Of a stretch of DNA of 17,783 nt, positions 1-8,307 are shown in pieces. The position numbers were made by a program, and so were the translations under genes. How positions within the stretch are numbered: position 1 is the stretch's first letter; the number at the start of each line of letters is the position of its first letter. Origin of the DNA: Acidimicrobiaceae bacterium (GTDB lineage: Bacteria > Actinomycetota > Acidimicrobiia > Acidimicrobiales > UBA8592). The stretch covers positions 20,269 to 38,051 of the forward strand of contig PBMJ01000016.1 of assembly GCA_002722525.1 (NCBI GenBank), given 5' to 3'. The notes under the pieces are model-generated. The model had not been told where the DNA came from, ran no database searches, and was given only the letters and a program-made list of their open reading frames with translations.

Positions 1-1608
1 GCAATTCTTGGAATCGGACTTACATTAACTGCAGCTGTTTGGCCTGCTTTGCGAGCACGCTCAATCTCACCTATGGCTGCACTCCGAAGTGGTTTAGCGA
101 CGGCATATACCATTCCAAAAAACTTTTTCGCGGGTTCGATACTGACAATACTTGGCCTGCTTGCAATCATTCTTGGATTTATTATCGACGAATGGCTCTT
201 CATGCTTCCGCTAGGAGTCCTAGCAGGTATTTTCCTCTTCCTAGGGCTCAGTAGATTTAGTAATATAGTTGGGAAATTGTCGTTTCTCTCTCTTGGAATG
301 GCTTTACTGGTCACTGCCCTAACCGCAGATCTCTCTACTTCAATGCTGATGGCGCTTCTTGGTGCTGCAGCACTCAACTCTTTCCTCGGCATTAATCTGC
401 TCAGCCCATTATTTGCTGGAAGGGTGACATACTTTCTTGGTTTACCCACGGCAAAACTTGGAGTCCCAAGCAAGATGGCCCGAAGAAACGCCGGCCGAAG
501 CCCTGAAAGGACTGCTACTGCAGCATCAGCACTAATGATCGGCTTAGCTCTTGTAGCTACAGTGTCAGTAATCTCTGAATCACTTAAAGCAACGGTCAGT
601 GAAATTCTCAAAGAAGATGTTATATCTGACTGGTGGGTCCAGGGTGAAAGTCTTGGGCCAGAGCCTTTAGGTTTCAGCCCAACGATCACTGCTGAAATTG
701 CCACCCTTCCGGAAGTTGAAGAAGTTTTAGCTATGCAACTCTCAGATGAAGGGCTTCGAACAGTAGTTGATCAAAAAGTGAAAAGGGTCTATTCGGCTGA
801 CTTGACCGCTGTCCCAAAATATTTCAATATCGGGCTGAGCGATAAGGATGAATCCTTAATCGGAAATAACGCCATTTACCTTCATGAAGATGAGGCTGAG
901 AAATACGGTGTGATTGTTGGCTCTACTCTCGATGTTGAATTCGTTGATCAAAGCCAAAGAGCCCTCAATGTTGCTGGAATATTTACCTCGAAATCGATTA
1001 TTGATTCTGGATGGCTGCTTGACTCAAGTGTCTACGCTTCAAATGATAACTTAGTTCCAAAATCTGATGATTTTGTAGGGGTTTTAGTGAGGGACGGAGT
1101 GAATGAACAGAGTGCAAGAGAAGCAATCAACGCTGTGCTCGAAGGGTACGAACAAATCGAAGCCAAAACTAAGGCAGAATTTGAAGATGAAGCACAGGAT
1201 CAAATTGATCAAACGTTAACGGTTGTTAGCGTGCTGCTGTTTATTTCTGTGATTCTTGCTGTGCTGGGGGTAGCAATTACTTTGGCCCTATCTGTATTCG
1301 AACGAACACGTGAAATCGGTTTAACGCGAGCGGTCGGGGCAACAAGGAAGCAGATCAAACGCACTGTGCGTGTTGAAGGTATCCTCGTAGCGCTCTTTGG
1401 AGGTGTGCTTGGTGTAGCCCTCGGTCTTATCTTTGGTATGGCCTGTGTGCAAATTATCCCCGATGAATTTGTTTCTGAACTCGCTATTCCTTGGGGCAAT
1501 ATATTACGTAATCTTCTTATCGCTGGTGTCGCCGGATCTCTTGCCGCCTACTTTCCAGCACGTAGAGCTGCAAAACTTAATGTCCTAGATGCAATCAATC
1601 ATGAATAG
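1..1608 (+). CDS. FtsX/MacB-type ABC transporter permease, C-terminal part (5' truncated by window edge)
   Basis: The frame is open from base 1, so the true start lies upstream. The first visible residues (AAVWPALRARSISPMAALRSG) match the sequence that closes an FtsX permease domain in large two-module permeases. Hydrophobic segments follow, then an R-N-A-G-R-S-P-E-R-T stretch leading into a helix that normally opens the second module. An extracytoplasmic region of about 200 residues comes next, then a second FtsX domain with the conserved ERTREIGLTRAVGATRKQI signature, two more membrane helices and a closing PARRAAKLNVLDAI motif. Such permeases pair with a LolD/MacB-like ATPase and move lipids, lipoproteins or peptides, or act mechanically. 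The ATPase gene is presumably upstream, outside the window. The substrate cannot be read from the sequence. The stop lies 6 bases from the convergent helicase stop. Confidence 0.9.
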   Translation, partial: AILGIGLTLTAAVWPALRARSISPMAALRSGLATAYTIPKNFFAGSILTILGLLAIILGFIIDEWLFMLPLGVLAGIFLFLGLSRFSNIVGKLSFLSLGMALLVTALTADLSTSMLMALLGAAALNSFLGINLLSPLFAGRVTYFLGLPTAKLGVPSKMARRNAGRSPERTATAASALMIGLALVATVSVISESLKATVSEILKEDVISDWWVQGESLGPEPLGFSPTITAEIATLPEVEEVLAMQLSDEGLRTVVDQKVKRVYSADLTAVPKYFNIGLSDKDESLIGNNAIYLHEDEAEKYGVIVGSTLDVEFVDQSQRALNVAGIFTSKSIIDSGWLLDSSVYASNDNLVPKSDDFVGVLVRDGVNEQSAREAINAVLEGYEQIEAKTKAEFEDEAQDQIDQTLTVVSVLLFISVILAVLGVAITLALSVFERTREIGLTRAVGATRKQIKRTVRVEGILVALFGGVLGVALGLIFGMACVQIIPDEFVSELAIPWGNILRNLLIAGVAGSLAAYFPARRAAKLNVLDAINHE

Positions 1609-1614
1609 CGAAGG

Positions 1615-3690
1615 TCAAGCTTCAGTTGTAAGCGAAAGCGGTAATGGGTGCGCATGAACGATTGTCAGTCGTTGTGTTGCCCTCGTTAATGCAACATAAA
1701 GTGCGCGCAGGCCATTTCTCTCACCGGTGATTATTTTTTCTGGTTCTACAACAATAGCTGCATCTACCTCAAGGCCTTTGACAAGGCTTACTGGCACTAA
1801 TGTCGTTTGGTTCTCCAACGCTCCAGCATCAACAAGACCATGTTCGATACCGGATGAACGTAGAGAGTTTGATATCACGTCTAAGTATGCGTCCGGAACG
1901 ATTACAGCAAGATATCCTGGGCCGAGTTTTTCAAGTTCCGATCTGACTAAAGCCACGACTGTGGCCGAAAGTCGAGCAGGAGTGTCTACATTGACGAATC
2001 GAGGTTCATCGCCGACCTCGCGAACAGCAATTGGTGGATTAAAGCCAAACTGGGTGTCACGTAAGAGACGATTCGCTACATCCATCGTTGGTTGTGGAAG
2101 CCGGTACCCAACAGTGAGCTGTGAGAATCTTGTCCCGGATTTTTCGGAAAGTGCTTCGACAATGCCCTCCCAGTCATCGTGAGCCCAAGCTCCTGTAGCT
2201 TGCGCTATATCCCCTACAAGTGTCATAGACCCGTTTAGGGATCTACGGCGCAGCATTCTTAGCTCCATAGGGGATAAATCCTGAGCTTCATCAACAACTA
2301 TGTGGCCGTACGTGCGGATTGTTTCTTCTTCTTTATATCCTCTACGCGGTCCGAGCTGAGCTTGAGCTTCGTCTAAAATGGGTACATCTTGAGAGGTCCA
2401 ATCAACTTGTGAAGCGTGCAGCGATCGAGGACGGTAGAGAGCTTGGATAGATTCTTGCGGTAAGTATTGTGCTGCTGCGCTCCCTAATAATGATCGACTG
2501 CCGAAAAGGTCATGAATAAGATGCTCGGCGGTTAGTGAGGGCCACATCCAGTCAAGAGTTTGGCGAATTTCCAATGTTGTTGAGAGGTCGTTCTTTAATT
2601 TCTCTGGATCTAGCGACTGGTTCTTTGAACTCTCAGCTAGCTTTTGGAAGACTTGGTCACGGACGAAGGGGCGGCCATTATTATGGTTCCGGTAGCGCCG
2701 TTGGGCCTCGCGAATAATGCCTTGGGATTGAGAAATGGTGAGGGTAAGTCGTTGAAGGCCGTAACCGATTCGGAAGTTTTCTCGTATTGGTCGTTGCCGG
2801 TCTGTTATAGCTCTACGAACCACGTGTTCCATTTCGCTGCTTCCTTTAATGGCGGTAACGTCCTCTGTGTCGAACCCTCGAACCTTTGCTCGGGGAATCA
2901 AATCAGAAAGAACAGCAAGGCGAACTCCGGCCTCTCCTAAAGAAGGCAGTACTTGCTCAATGTATGTAAGAAAGACCCGATTTGGCCCGATGACAAGAAC
3001 TCCTTGTCCTTCAAGCGGAAATCGGTGAGTGTAAAGAAGGTAGGCAGCACGGTGAAGTGCAACAACTGTTTTCCCTGTACCTGGTCCACCTTGAACGATA
3101 AGCATGCCAGATAATGGAGAGCGAATGATTTCGTCCTGTTCCCCTTGAATTGTTGCAACGATGTCACCAAGTCTTCCTGTTCTCGCCTGCTCCATCGTTG
3201 CCGCTAACGTCATACGTCCTTTAAAGACTGGCCCAGATGAATCATCAACTATATCGTCACCAAAAAATTCATCTTCGATCCCGAGTAGAACGTTTTTACG
3301 AGTGGCGAAATGACGCCGCCGAGTTAAACCCATTGGGTGTTTTCCGGTTGCTCTGTAAAACGCCTCAGCGATAGGAGCCCTCCAGTCAACCGTGATCGGA
3401 TCTTGCTGCTCATCCCACACCGCTATACGGCCTATATAAAATATTTCTGATTGATCGGATTCTCTCTGGTCTATGCGACCAAATACAAGAGAGGCATCAC
3501 CAATATCAAGTTGTGATAGGCGTTTATTTACCTGATCAGAAATTACATCACGTTCAAAGCGTGCTTGATGAGTTCCTCCTTTACCTGATTCAACCATGGC
3601 ATGTAGTTTTTCTGCCTGAAGATGAGAGCGTTCAAGTACGTCGAAGGCATTACCGATGTAATCCTGCTCAGCTTGAAAATCTGGATGAAT
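1615..3690 (-). CDS. helD: HelD/HelR-like RNA polymerase recycling ATPase (UvrD/Rep superfamily 1), apparent ATT start
   Basis: With the start chosen here the protein has 691 residues, close to actinobacterial HelD. It shows a superfamily 1 ATPase layout: Walker A GGPGTGKT at about 201-208, DEAQD Walker B at about 467-471, a GDIAQATG motif, YRLPQPTMDVANRLL, and a final ALYVALTRATQRL motif. The DWRAPIAEAFYRA stretch in the N-terminal third is typical of HelD, which removes stalled RNA polymerase from DNA and in some actinobacteria contributes to rifamycin tolerance. The first ATG (3597) would remove family-like sequence: upstream in frame lie FQAEQDYIGNAFDVLERSH and QARFERD, resembling the HelD N-terminal coiled coil. 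No in-frame ATG, GTG or TTG exists between 3598 and the in-frame TGA at 3742-3744. An ATT at 3688-3690 sits 8 bases after AAAGAGGAGG. HelD versus HelR assignment is not certain. Confidence 0.88.
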   Translation of the reverse strand: MHPDFQAEQDYIGNAFDVLERSHLQAEKLHAMVESGKGGTHQARFERDVISDQVNKRLSQLDIGDASLVFGRIDQRESDQSEIFYIGRIAVWDEQQDPITVDWRAPIAEAFYRATGKHPMGLTRRRHFATRKNVLLGIEDEFFGDDIVDDSSGPVFKGRMTLAATMEQARTGRLGDIVATIQGEQDEIIRSPLSGMLIVQGGPGTGKTVVALHRAAYLLYTHRFPLEGQGVLVIGPNRVFLTYIEQVLPSLGEAGVRLAVLSDLIPRAKVRGFDTEDVTAIKGSSEMEHVVRRAITDRQRPIRENFRIGYGLQRLTLTISQSQGIIREAQRRYRNHNNGRPFVRDQVFQKLAESSKNQSLDPEKLKNDLSTTLEIRQTLDWMWPSLTAEHLIHDLFGSRSLLGSAAAQYLPQESIQALYRPRSLHASQVDWTSQDVPILDEAQAQLGPRRGYKEEETIRTYGHIVVDEAQDLSPMELRMLRRRSLNGSMTLVGDIAQATGAWAHDDWEGIVEALSEKSGTRFSQLTVGYRLPQPTMDVANRLLRDTQFGFNPPIAVREVGDEPRFVNVDTPARLSATVVALVRSELEKLGPGYLAVIVPDAYLDVISNSLRSSGIEHGLVDAGALENQTTLVPVSLVKGLEVDAAIVVEPEKIITGERNGLRALYVALTRATQRLTIVHAHPLPLSLTTEA

Positions 3691-3698
3691 AGCAACAA

Positions 3699-3708
3699 CC
3701 TCCTCTTT
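3699..3708 (-). promoter_or_regulatory. Strong ribosome binding site that sets the helicase start
   Basis: On the minus strand this reads AAAGAGGAGG, close to the full anti-SD complement. Eight bases separate it from ATT (3690-3688), which is in frame with the helicase and with the HelD-like N-terminal sequence. The TTG TTG pair just after the SD is in another frame, which does not encode the conserved N-terminus. The site therefore supports initiation at ATT. Confidence 0.7.
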
Positions 3709-3715
3709 ATTTACC

Positions 3716-3733
3716 CAAAAAATTGGTTTTTTG
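3716..3733. repeat. AT-rich inverted repeat in the helicase leader
   Basis: CAAAAAA (3716-3722) and TTTTTTG (3727-3733) are perfect complements around a TTGG tetraloop. In the helicase mRNA this 7-bp hairpin would lie 7 bases before the SD. The same strand shows CCAAAAAATTGG at 3715-3726. It could affect initiation or be chance in an A/T run; pairing strength is low. Confidence 0.35.
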
Positions 3734-3860
3734 ACAGTTAATCATTCTAGCCAACACGGAGGTTCTCTCATCACAGTAGAAAAAACTTATAAAGTAGGAG
3801 CAACTATTTCTTTGCTTCGTGAAATCGATTCTTTTGGCAAGTCGATACTACTGTGATGGT

Positions 3861-4904
3861 GTGACTTCTATTGAACTATCTATTTCGCCTTTCCTTCAAG
3901 CTTGTCGCTGTGAACCTCCCGAGCATGTTCCTGTCTGGTTTATGCGTCAAGCTGGCCGTTCATTGCCGGAATATCGGGCAGTGAGGAAAGAGGGAAGTAT
4001 TTTGGACGCAATCAAAGACCCTGCCTTATCAGCTGAAATTACGCTACAGCCGATCCGTAGGTATGGAGTTGATGCCGCCATTTTGTTCTCCGATATTATT
4101 GTCCCAGTGCATGCTGTGGGATTTGGGATTGACATTAAGTCAGGTGTTGGCCCGGTAACAAAGAATCCATTTCGTTCAGTAGATGACTTAAAAAGATTGA
4201 ACCATCTAGATCCAGCCGTTGATACGCCATACGTAATCGAAACGGTCAAATTATGTGTTAGCCAGCTAGATATCCCGCTTATAGGTTTCGCTGGCGGACC
4301 ATTTACTATCGCAAGCTACCTTATCGAGGGAGGGCCGTCGCGGACTTATCAGGAAACGAAACGCTTAATGTTTGAGAATCCTGATTTATGGGGTCAATTG
4401 ATGGACCGACTGACAGGGATCTGTACAAGCTCACTATTATCACAAATTGAAGCTGGTGCAAGCGCAGTGCAACTCTTTGATTCTTGGGTTGGGGCTTTAT
4501 CACCAAGTCAGTATGTTCGCTTTGTGTTCCCTTGGGTCCAAAAAATGTTTGAGGAAGTATCAGAAACAGGCGTCCCGATAATTCATTTTGGTGTTGCTAC
4601 CGGAGAACTCTTAGGTCTTATGAGTGATGTTGGAGCCGACGTGATCGGAGTTGACTGGAGAGTTCCGATAGATGAGGCTCGAGCCAGAGTCGGTGACAAA
4701 AAAGCCCTGCAAGGAAATCTCGACCCTGCCATACTTGCCGCACCATGGTCATCCATCGAAGAAGAAGTTCTTAGAATTCTTGAACTAAATGATGGCCACC
4801 CTGGACATATCTTCAATCTGGGGCATGGGGTTACACCGAATGTAAACCCAGAAGTCCTTGAGCGGGTTGTTCAACTGGTACAGCAATACCGAGTTAGCCA
4901 ATGA
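3861..4904 (+). CDS. hemE: Uroporphyrinogen III decarboxylase
   Basis: HemE converts uroporphyrinogen III to coproporphyrinogen III by four decarboxylations in the cytosol. Family signatures are clear: VWFMRQAGRSLPEYR near the N-terminus (substrate-binding arginines), ILFSDIIV with the catalytic-site Asp, FAGGPFTIASYLIEGG (the second HemE signature), LFDSWVGALSP, and FNLGHGVTPNVNPE at the C-terminus. The GTG at 3861 gives 347 residues and puts about 10 residues before the conserved FLQACR segment, as in other HemE proteins. A GTG at 3819 is also in frame and adds 14 residues; an AGGAG (3796-3800) lies 18 bases before it, too far for a normal SD. The start is therefore uncertain. The last four bases overlap the start of the next gene as ATGA, so the two are probably translationally coupled. 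Confidence 0.95.
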   Translation: MTSIELSISPFLQACRCEPPEHVPVWFMRQAGRSLPEYRAVRKEGSILDAIKDPALSAEITLQPIRRYGVDAAILFSDIIVPVHAVGFGIDIKSGVGPVTKNPFRSVDDLKRLNHLDPAVDTPYVIETVKLCVSQLDIPLIGFAGGPFTIASYLIEGGPSRTYQETKRLMFENPDLWGQLMDRLTGICTSSLLSQIEAGASAVQLFDSWVGALSPSQYVRFVFPWVQKMFEEVSETGVPIIHFGVATGELLGLMSDVGADVIGVDWRVPIDEARARVGDKKALQGNLDPAILAAPWSSIEEEVLRILELNDGHPGHIFNLGHGVTPNVNPEVLERVVQLVQQYRVSQ

Positions 4905-6274
4905 GGAAAGTTGTTGTCGTTGGTGGTGGCATAAGCGGACTAGCTGCGGCTTATCAACTATTAACGAATGGGTACGATGTTAGTGTTATTGAGGCTTCAC
5001 CAGCTATTGGGGGGAAGATCTCTACGGTAGAAATTGCCGGAGTCCCCATCGACGGGGGTCCAGATGCCTTCCTTGTCCGTGAACCAGAAATGAAAGAGCT
5101 GTGTTCTTCTCTCGGCGTCGCAGATGAGCTCGTTGCTCCTGTTTCCCGTTCAGCGAAGATCTGGGTTGATGGAAGTATGCAAGCGTTGCCTAAAAGCCAG
5201 TTCCTTGGAATTCCGTTGGACTTAGATGAACTTTCCTCTCTCAACTTAATTAGCCCCGAAGGAATAGCTATCGCTCAAAATGACCTAACTGCTATAGACA
5301 ATGCCCGAGATGGTGATGAAACCGTTGGTTCCCTTATTAGGAGAAGATTAGGACACGAAGTTATGGAGAAACTAGTCGGTCCCCTCCTCGGTGGAATCAA
5401 TGCAGGTGATCCAGACAAAATCAGCCTCAAATCAGGAGCTCCCTACCTGGCTTCTGCGGCTAGCTTGGACCATAGCCTTATTCGGTCGATTCAGAAATTT
5501 ATCCGTGCTTCTAATCGCAACCCCGAAACTCCTGTTTTTCTAACTCACCCTGAAGGATTAGGTACGGTCGTAGACGCTTTGGGGAAAGAACTTGAAGGAA
5601 ATGTAATTCTCAATGAGCGCATCCAATCAGTTCATGCAAAGGACAGGCAATGGATCCTAGAGGGTCAAAAGGGAAGCTATGAAGCGGATTCAGTAATCCT
5701 CGCAACACCTAGCTACATTTCAGGTTCCATTATTGAAACCACTAATGGCAAGATTGCCAATTTGCTTTCAAATATAAAGTACGCTTCAATGGCCTTTGCT
5801 TTGTTCGCTTTTCCATCTAAAGAAATACGTCCTTTCGATGGAAGTGGATTTCTTGTCGCAAAATCTGAAGGTCTACTGATGACGGCATGTTCATGGTCAT
5901 CTTCCAAATGGAAGCATCTTGGTGATAAAGAAGCTACGTTCGTTCGAGTCTCCGCTGGAAGAGCCGATGATGATCGAGCATTTAATATCGATAACGAAGA
6001 ACTTACCTCCACACTACTTAAAGAACTTTCTCAAATAGTTGATGTCCAAGCCACACCGATGGATAGCCAAGTAATTCGTTGGCCGAAATCATTTCCTCAA
6101 TATGAGATAGGTCATTCTAACAAAGTGAACCGAATACAGAAATTACTTCGAGATAAAGCCCCTGGAATATTCGTAGCGGGAGCTGCTTTTAATGGCCTTG
6201 GCCTCTCAGCTTGCATACGTGATGGCAAAGTTAACGCCCAAAGAGCAGAGAGTTATCTCGGAACGGTAAATTGA
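4901..6274 (+). CDS. hemY: HemY-type protoporphyrinogen / coproporphyrinogen III oxidase
   Basis: This is a FAD-dependent oxidase of 457 residues. An N-terminal dinucleotide-binding motif VVVVGGGISGLAAAYQLL is followed by the GGK motif and GVPIDGGPDAFLV. The C-terminus carries PGIFVAGAAFNGLGLSACI, the second FAD-contacting region, so the enzyme appears complete. In actinobacteria and Firmicutes this family usually oxidises coproporphyrinogen III to coproporphyrin III (CgoX, coproporphyrin-dependent haem route); the sequence alone does not exclude protoporphyrinogen IX. Neither ferrochelatase nor coproheme decarboxylase is in the window, so the route cannot be fixed here. The start overlaps the hemE stop (ATGA), indicating co-translation of consecutive haem steps. 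Confidence 0.93.
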   Translation: MRKVVVVGGGISGLAAAYQLLTNGYDVSVIEASPAIGGKISTVEIAGVPIDGGPDAFLVREPEMKELCSSLGVADELVAPVSRSAKIWVDGSMQALPKSQFLGIPLDLDELSSLNLISPEGIAIAQNDLTAIDNARDGDETVGSLIRRRLGHEVMEKLVGPLLGGINAGDPDKISLKSGAPYLASAASLDHSLIRSIQKFIRASNRNPETPVFLTHPEGLGTVVDALGKELEGNVILNERIQSVHAKDRQWILEGQKGSYEADSVILATPSYISGSIIETTNGKIANLLSNIKYASMAFALFAFPSKEIRPFDGSGFLVAKSEGLLMTACSWSSSKWKHLGDKEATFVRVSAGRADDDRAFNIDNEELTSTLLKELSQIVDVQATPMDSQVIRWPKSFPQYEIGHSNKVNRIQKLLRDKAPGIFVAGAAFNGLGLSACIRDGKVNAQRAESYLGTVN

Positions 6275-6296
6275 GATGGAGATTTCTTGAAGAGCT

Positions 6297-7745
6297 ATGA
6301 AAGATAAATTTAACGCTTCACTAAAACCGATAGCCAGTGGTATGTGTTTAGCGTTCTCGATGCCCCCATGGGGCTGGTGGCCACTGGCCTTCATAAGTCT
6401 TTTTCTCTTAGACCAGCTCTTGTCAGGGGTTGGACCATCTAAAAAGAGATTTTTGATTGGCTTTTCTTTCGGCGTTGGGTGGTTATTTCCAAGTACTTTC
6501 TGGATGATTGCGCTAACTATCCCTGGCTATATTGTGCAAGGTTTTCTGTTCAGCGCTTTTGTGGGATTCGCAGCATTAATAGTCCCTAGGGGGGTTTGTC
6601 GCTGGCTTGCCTTACCAGCAGCATTCGTAATTATCGAAGCACTCCGATATAGGTGGCCATTTGGTGGAGTTCCGTTGGCGACATTAGCGATGAGCCAAAG
6701 TAGTGCTCCGCTTGGACATACAGTACGAATTCTCGGACCGTTATTTCTTTCGGCCCTAGTTGTTGTCGCTGGGGTTGTTTTATCTTCCCTTTGGGAAAGA
6801 GAATGGAAGCTTGCTACATATACCGGAGTGAGTCTCGTAGCACTGTGGGCAATTGGCTTTGCTGTGCCAAACGGAGACCCTATCGGTGAAACAACGGTAG
6901 CGATAGTTCAGGGCGGTGGCGAACAGGGAACACGGGCCATAGATACGGATGAACGCGAGGTATTTGAAAAACATTTGAAAGCAAGTTCAAATGTTGAAAC
7001 TCCTGTGGACTTAGTTTTATGGCCGGAAGACGTCGTCAATGTCCAACAGCCGCTCTCGGATTCTCCCGAGTACACAGAGTTGCAGGATCTAGCCCGAAAG
7101 TTAGATAGCTGGCTAATTGCAGGAATATTCGAGCGTGTAAGCATAACGGAAAATGCGAATGCTTCTATTGCATTTTCACCTGAGGGGGCTGAGGTAGACC
7201 GTTACGACAAGGTCCGGCTAGTTCCATTTGGAGAGTACGTTCCACTTAGGGGATTTATAAAGCATTTTGCCCCTAGTTATCTACCGGTTAGGGATACGAA
7301 ATCAGGGAACGGGGAACCAACCCTCATTGTGGAAATTGACGGCCAGACAGTAAATCTAGGAATAGCGATCTCTTGGGAAATATTTTTTGAAGATAGGGCG
7401 CGTCGAGCAATTTCACAGGGAGGCGAGATACTCCTAAATCCAACGAACGGATCTAGCTATTGGTTAACGATCCTTCAGTCTCAACAAGTAGCTTCCTCGA
7501 AACTTCGAGCGATGGAAACCGGAAGGTGGGTTCTTCAAGCAGCACCTACAGGTTTCAGCGCAATTATAAATCCAAACGGTGATGTCGTTGAACGTTCATC
7601 AATTTCGGAGGCCCGTGTTCTTCATGCAACCATTGAGCGAAGAAATGGAAATACTTTGGCAACAAAGGCAGGCCCTCTTCCAATGATTTTACTGTCAGGA
7701 GCTGCCCTTCTCGGTGCGAACTTCCTAGCAAGAAGAAAGAACTAG
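6297..7745 (+). CDS. lnt: Apolipoprotein N-acyltransferase homologue with Ser in place of the catalytic Cys
   Basis: Lnt adds the third acyl chain to the N-terminal Cys of lipoproteins at the outer face of the membrane. The 482-residue protein has about six hydrophobic segments in the first ~200 residues, a periplasmic nitrilase-like domain from about 210, and a C-terminal membrane helix before the basic ARRKN tail. The nitrilase triad is recognisable: Glu244 in LWPEDV and Lys305 in YDKVRLVPFGEYVPLR. The third position, normally Cys in a CYE/CWE motif, is Ser359 (AISWEIFF, codon TCT). Other landmarks are intact: LLNPTNGSSY, QQVASSKLRAMETGRW and APTGFSA. The ATG at 6297 is the first start after an in-frame stop, with only a weak SD. 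It lies 22 bases after the haem oxidase, so it may be in the same operon. The gene shares CTAG with dtd at the stops. Confidence 0.9.
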   Translation: MKDKFNASLKPIASGMCLAFSMPPWGWWPLAFISLFLLDQLLSGVGPSKKRFLIGFSFGVGWLFPSTFWMIALTIPGYIVQGFLFSAFVGFAALIVPRGVCRWLALPAAFVIIEALRYRWPFGGVPLATLAMSQSSAPLGHTVRILGPLFLSALVVVAGVVLSSLWEREWKLATYTGVSLVALWAIGFAVPNGDPIGETTVAIVQGGGEQGTRAIDTDEREVFEKHLKASSNVETPVDLVLWPEDVVNVQQPLSDSPEYTELQDLARKLDSWLIAGIFERVSITENANASIAFSPEGAEVDRYDKVRLVPFGEYVPLRGFIKHFAPSYLPVRDTKSGNGEPTLIVEIDGQTVNLGIAISWEIFFEDRARRAISQGGEILLNPTNGSSYWLTILQSQQVASSKLRAMETGRWVLQAAPTGFSAIINPNGDVVERSSISEARVLHATIERRNGNTLATKAGPLPMILLSGAALLGANFLARRKN

Positions 7746-8182
7746 TCAACATCAATTATTAGCGTGGTAGGACCAGAATTTATAAGTTCTACGTTCATGA
7801 ATGCGCCAAAAGATCCGGTTTCCACTTGAATATCTTGATTACGGAGACAATCAACAAGATATTCGATCAATGGTTCAGCTACCTCCCCTGCAGCAGAAGC
7901 TATCCAGCTTGGTCGACGACCTTTTTGAGTATCGCCATACAGAGTAAATTGTGAGATAATCAAAATTTCTGAATTGAGATCGCTAGTCGAGAGGTTCATT
8001 TTTCCGCTGTTATCTTCAAAAATTCTAAGATGTAGAAGTTTTCTCGCTAAACGCTCAGCGGTCTTTTCTGTATCAGAGTGAGTCACACCAACGAAGACAC
8101 ACAGACCGTTGAGAATCGAGCCAACAGTGTTCCCTTCCACGGTAACGCTAGCTTTAGAAACACGTTGGACAAGAGCCCTCAT
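7742..8182 (-). CDS. dtd: D-aminoacyl-tRNA deacylase
   Basis: Dtd hydrolyses D-amino acids (and mischarged glycine) from tRNA, a proofreading step in the cytosol. The 146 residues match the usual family length. The protein opens with MRALVQRVSKASVTVEG, carries the active-site SQFTLYGD motif (77-84) followed by KGRRPSW, and ends with FGAFMNVELINSGPTT, the counterpart of the cross-subunit Gly-Pro motif (NSGPTT, 135-140). The commonest form is NDGPVT, so the Asp and Val positions differ slightly. Both this gene and lnt end with TAG read from the same palindromic CTAG (7742-7745). Confidence 0.95.
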   Translation of the reverse strand: MRALVQRVSKASVTVEGNTVGSILNGLCVFVGVTHSDTEKTAERLARKLLHLRIFEDNSGKMNLSTSDLNSEILIISQFTLYGDTQKGRRPSWIASAAGEVAEPLIEYLVDCLRNQDIQVETGSFGAFMNVELINSGPTTLIIDVD

Positions 8183-8307
8183 GAAATCTCCTTTTCAGCG
8201 CGGTGAAATTTAAGACAGTACCACCATAATGATTATTGACCTTTCTTGAACATTTAGTGCTCGAGAAACGTATTTTTACTCCAATGTCCATACCCTTAAG
8301 GTTTCAT

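Noticed and set aside
2644..2940. Plus-strand open frames inside the helicase gene
   Set aside because: They lie wholly opposite a well-conserved helicase and show no domain signatures.
3731..3736. Perfect TTGACA as a hemE -35 element
   Set aside because: No -10-like hexamer lies 16-18 bases downstream, and the motif is part of the A/T hairpin region.
3812..3856. Short upstream ORF (TTG start, 14 codons) behind AGGAG, ending just before the hemE GTG at 3861
   Set aside because: The SD-to-start spacing of 11 is long and the peptide has no attenuator-like features; a chance ORF is more likely, although it could explain the misplaced AGGAG.
8236..8307. Upstream N-terminal extension of the glycosyltransferase from TTG 8236
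   Set aside because: The extra 24 residues lack family similarity; the ATG at 8308 has TAAGG at a good distance.
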